A stretch of 64,000 nucleotides of DNA from Chryseobacterium sp. E1. GTDB lineage: Bacteria > Bacteroidota > Bacteroidia > Flavobacteriales > Weeksellaceae. The notes beneath the pieces were generated by a model, which saw only the letters and a program-made list of their open reading frames with translations, had not been told where the DNA came from and made no database searches. Position numbers and translations under genes: made by a program. Positions within the stretch are counted from its first letter, which is position 1. The number at the start of each line of letters is the position of its first letter. This document shows positions 61,985 to 64,000 of the stretch, piece after piece. The stretch spans positions 496,001 through 560,000 of the forward strand of contig CP078104.1 in assembly GCA_019203745.1 (NCBI GenBank), read 5' to 3'.

Positions 61985-62933
61985 ATGAAAAAATTAGTAA
62001 CTACTTTTAAAGTTTTTGCCGCACTGTCGGTATTAGCTCTCAGCAGCTGCAGTGATGAGAACAATGAAATCACGAGGCAGGAAACAGTTCAGGCCAAAGT
62101 AAGCCCTGAAGATCTGAAAAAGGAAACCACTCCCCTTCCATCAAAAATTGTTCCTGAAACAGTACAGGTACAGCTGAATGAATCCAAAAAAATCTTGAGA
62201 CCTATCTGAAGAGCGATTTACAGATTGCAGAAGTCAATATTATCGGAAAAATCTCTACTCAGAAAGGAATTGACATTTCCCAAAGCTTAATCTCTGATCC
62301 AGGCCAGTTTATTGCGCTGGGAAATATCATGGAAACGTCTTCTGTAAAAATCGGAAAGATCGGGACCTGTATACCGGTGATGATCTGGCAACAGCTCAAA
62401 AAGGACTGAAAGATGCAATCACGGAAGAAGTAAAAGCCGGAACCAACGTCATGGAAATCACCTGGAACAGCAAAAACGGAACATTCAGCACATTATGCTT
62501 CTACAATGAGTCCGGAATTATCTGGGATAATATCCTGGGCGGACTGGTCATGATGGATACAAGGGCCAATACGGAGACCTCCAGCGAAACCCAGGCTGCA
62601 AAAGTTGTCTCTAAATGGTACAAACAATGGTGGACTGCCAACTGGCTTTGGGGGTCTAAAAGAGGGGAAATCGGGTATCAGATCACCATTTATTACTCTG
62701 GATCTACAGTTTCCAATGCGGATGTGAGCGACTGGGGTTCAATCAGCTTAGGAAAGGCAAAAAGCGAAAGCAAAATCATCAAAAGAACAGGCGCATACGG
62801 ACAGTGTCAATATGCACTGGGACTTTGTACTCCTACCGGTTCCCTGAGCTTTAATTCCAGCAAATTCTCGGTATCATTCTCAGGATTAGGAAGTAATATT
62901 GTGAGCAACGGAACAAAATCTTTATATCCTTAA
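61985..62933 (+). CDS. Uncharacterised lipoprotein with aromatic C-terminal domain (frameshifted)
   Basis: About 316 residues with frameshifts near 62195 and 62360. Lipoprotein signal with ALSSC and an acidic DENNEI linker. The C-terminal domain is unusual: WYKQWWTANWLWGSKRGEIGY, then strands YQITIYYSGSTVSN and a QCQYALGLC pair of Cys. It is beta-rich and Ser/Gly-rich near the end (SLSFNSSKFSVSFSGLGS). I recognise no family; a carbohydrate- or host-binding surface lipoprotein is one guess, based only on aromatics. Confidence 0.65.
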
Positions 62934-62963
62934 TCTTCATATAGAATTAAATTTCAAAACGAA

Positions 62964-62987
62964 GGGAAGCCAGACGGCTTCCCTTTT
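62964..62987 (+). terminator. Intrinsic terminator
   Basis: A perfect 8-bp stem GGGAAGCC/GGCTTCCC with a 4-nt loop and a T run, 30 nt after the lipoprotein stop. Confidence 0.85.
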
Positions 62988-63014
62988 ATCTTATAGCATT
63001 TATCAGAAACATTG

Positions 63015-63816
63015 TCAGTCATTCAGTTTTTTCTTCAGCAAATCTATTGCATTACCTCTTAATCCAAAAGTATTTTTGAGTATTTCAAATAACTGCAGGT
63101 TATTATCTATAGAGACAGATTCTTTTAATCCTTCATTTGATCGGATATTCAGCACATGATCCGTATAGGTATAACGGGCGTTTTCATCTACTTTTGAAAG
63201 AACCAGATTTTTCTTAAAACCTGATTCAGGAAGTGTAGCAAGGTACCAATTGGCAATTTCCAGATCAATTGGCTCTACTTGCTCCAGGGCAAAACGATAA
63301 ACAGGAAACCATTCTTCCCGCAAGGTCCAAAGCACGTATTCTTCTTCTTTTTTTGATATCTTAAACAACCCGTTAGGAGTCTGCTGCGATCCCTCATCAT
63401 TCAAAACTAAAGGAGCGGTAAGTGTTGCTGTACCGAAACCACAATCTACGAGATGTTTTTTTTTCTTCAAAGTCAACAATAAGAAGTAAATGGGTCTTTG
63501 CAGCAATGCTGTTTTCTTCCCTTTTCCAAACTACCCTGCCCAATTGCAGCTGAACGGGAAATCCTATATATTTCAGTACTTCACTTAAAAGCAGATTCTG
63601 CTCATAGCAATATCCTCCTCTTCCATGAACGACCAATTTCTGAAAAACATCATCCGCATTCAGAGACGGAACTGTTCCTGTGTAAGGATCTATATTTTCA
63701 AAAGGAATATGCTTGGGATGAAGCTGATGGATTTTTTTCAGGGTATCCATATCCATTGCCAAATCTCCGGAATAATGAATCCGTTCGAGGTATTGTTCTA
63801 ATTTCAATTCATTCAT
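63015..63816 (-). CDS. nat: Arylamine N-acetyltransferase (frameshifted)
   Basis: About 267 residues with one frameshift near 63470. The cysteine-protease-like triad is visible: Cys70 in GRGGYCYEQN, His109 in AKTHLLLIV and Asp about 124 in LVDCGFG. The opening YLERIHYSGD and HIPFENIDPY also fit the family. It transfers acetyl from acetyl-CoA to arylamines or hydrazines. The start is ATG at 63816. Confidence 0.95.
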
Positions 63817-63912
63817 AATATAGGGCTTTAACGCAAAGACAGCTATCCAGAAAATTCTGTAACTCTATCATCAATTTACGTAAATATTCAGAATCGGTCT
63901 GTAAAAAAATAA

Positions 63913-63939
63913 GGTTAAGATGTCCAATGCATCTTAACC
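63913..63939. terminator. Bidirectional hairpin at the right edge
   Basis: A perfect 10-bp stem (63913-63922 with 63930-63939), with T runs on both strands. It would end the minus-strand gene entering from the right. Confidence 0.7.
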
Positions 63940-63958
63940 CTGTTTTTATTTTGAATAT

Positions 63959-64000
63959 TTATCTTCCGGGAGTGGATCTAAATTTTTCGGTTTTTTCTGA
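63959..64000 (-). CDS. C-terminal end of a gene running off the right edge
   Basis: The last 13 codons and stop (ending EKFRSTPGR) of a minus-strand frame that enters from beyond 64000. The hairpin just downstream supports a real gene end, but 42 nt are not enough to identify it. Confidence 0.35.
   Translation of the reverse strand, partial: SEKTEKFRSTPGR

Overview
The window reads as a low-GC Flavobacteriia chromosome, most like Chryseobacterium and relatives. Three things point that way: Bacteroidota-type promoters (TTTG, about 20 nt, TAnnTTTG) sit before several genes; an N-acylornithine-type arginine pathway is present; and many lipoproteins and small conserved families typical of that group occur. 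No rRNA, tRNA, CRISPR array, prophage or complete insertion sequence was seen.

Read quality dominates the annotation. By hand count about 48 of 61 protein genes carry one or more single-base frameshifts, nearly always one base lost from a homopolymer. Essential genes (carA, carB, pyrB, the arg genes, tatA, rlmH) are hit as often as accessory ones, so I treat these as sequencing or assembly errors and give each gene its full span. The intact genes (trxB, holA, argH, argG, rel and others) show the underlying reading frames are normal.

Layout. 1-9 kb: trxB, holA and small housekeeping or stress genes. 9-15 kb: lipoproteins, an esterase and a membrane AraC regulator. 15.3-17.7 kb: a type II restriction-modification pair. 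17.9-25.8 kb: lipoproteins and a peptidase cluster (trypsin-subtilisin fusion, M19-type dipeptidase, HExxH metallopeptidase) plus an exported RidA-like protein. 25.9-32 kb: a pyrB-carA-carB operon on the minus strand, with a 23S-intervening-type four-helix ORF between carA and carB, a tandem repeat between pyrB and carA, and a leader before pyrB that looks like a transcription attenuator. 32-41.6 kb: a divergent Lrp regulator, then an arginine operon read right to left (GNAT, argG, argC, argD, argF', argB, argE, argH). The pyr and arg clusters meet biochemically at carbamoyl phosphate.

41.7-53.1 kb: a plus-strand carboxylate module: InsA-like zinc-ribbon/HTH protein, porin, MFS symporter, two small membrane proteins, a CrbS-type symporter-kinase, a receiver-only response regulator, a PrpE-like ligase and acetyl-CoA synthetase. 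53.5-64 kb: a stress-like small protein, rel, nhaA, a YihY-family membrane protein, rlmH, a TPR protein, a PAP2 phosphatase, tatA, an unknown lipoprotein and an arylamine N-acetyltransferase.

The strongest candidates for something undescribed are the pyrB leader (promoter, 23-codon leader ORF, internal hairpin, intrinsic terminator, then pyrB) and the multi-peptidase cluster at 19.3-24.3 kb.
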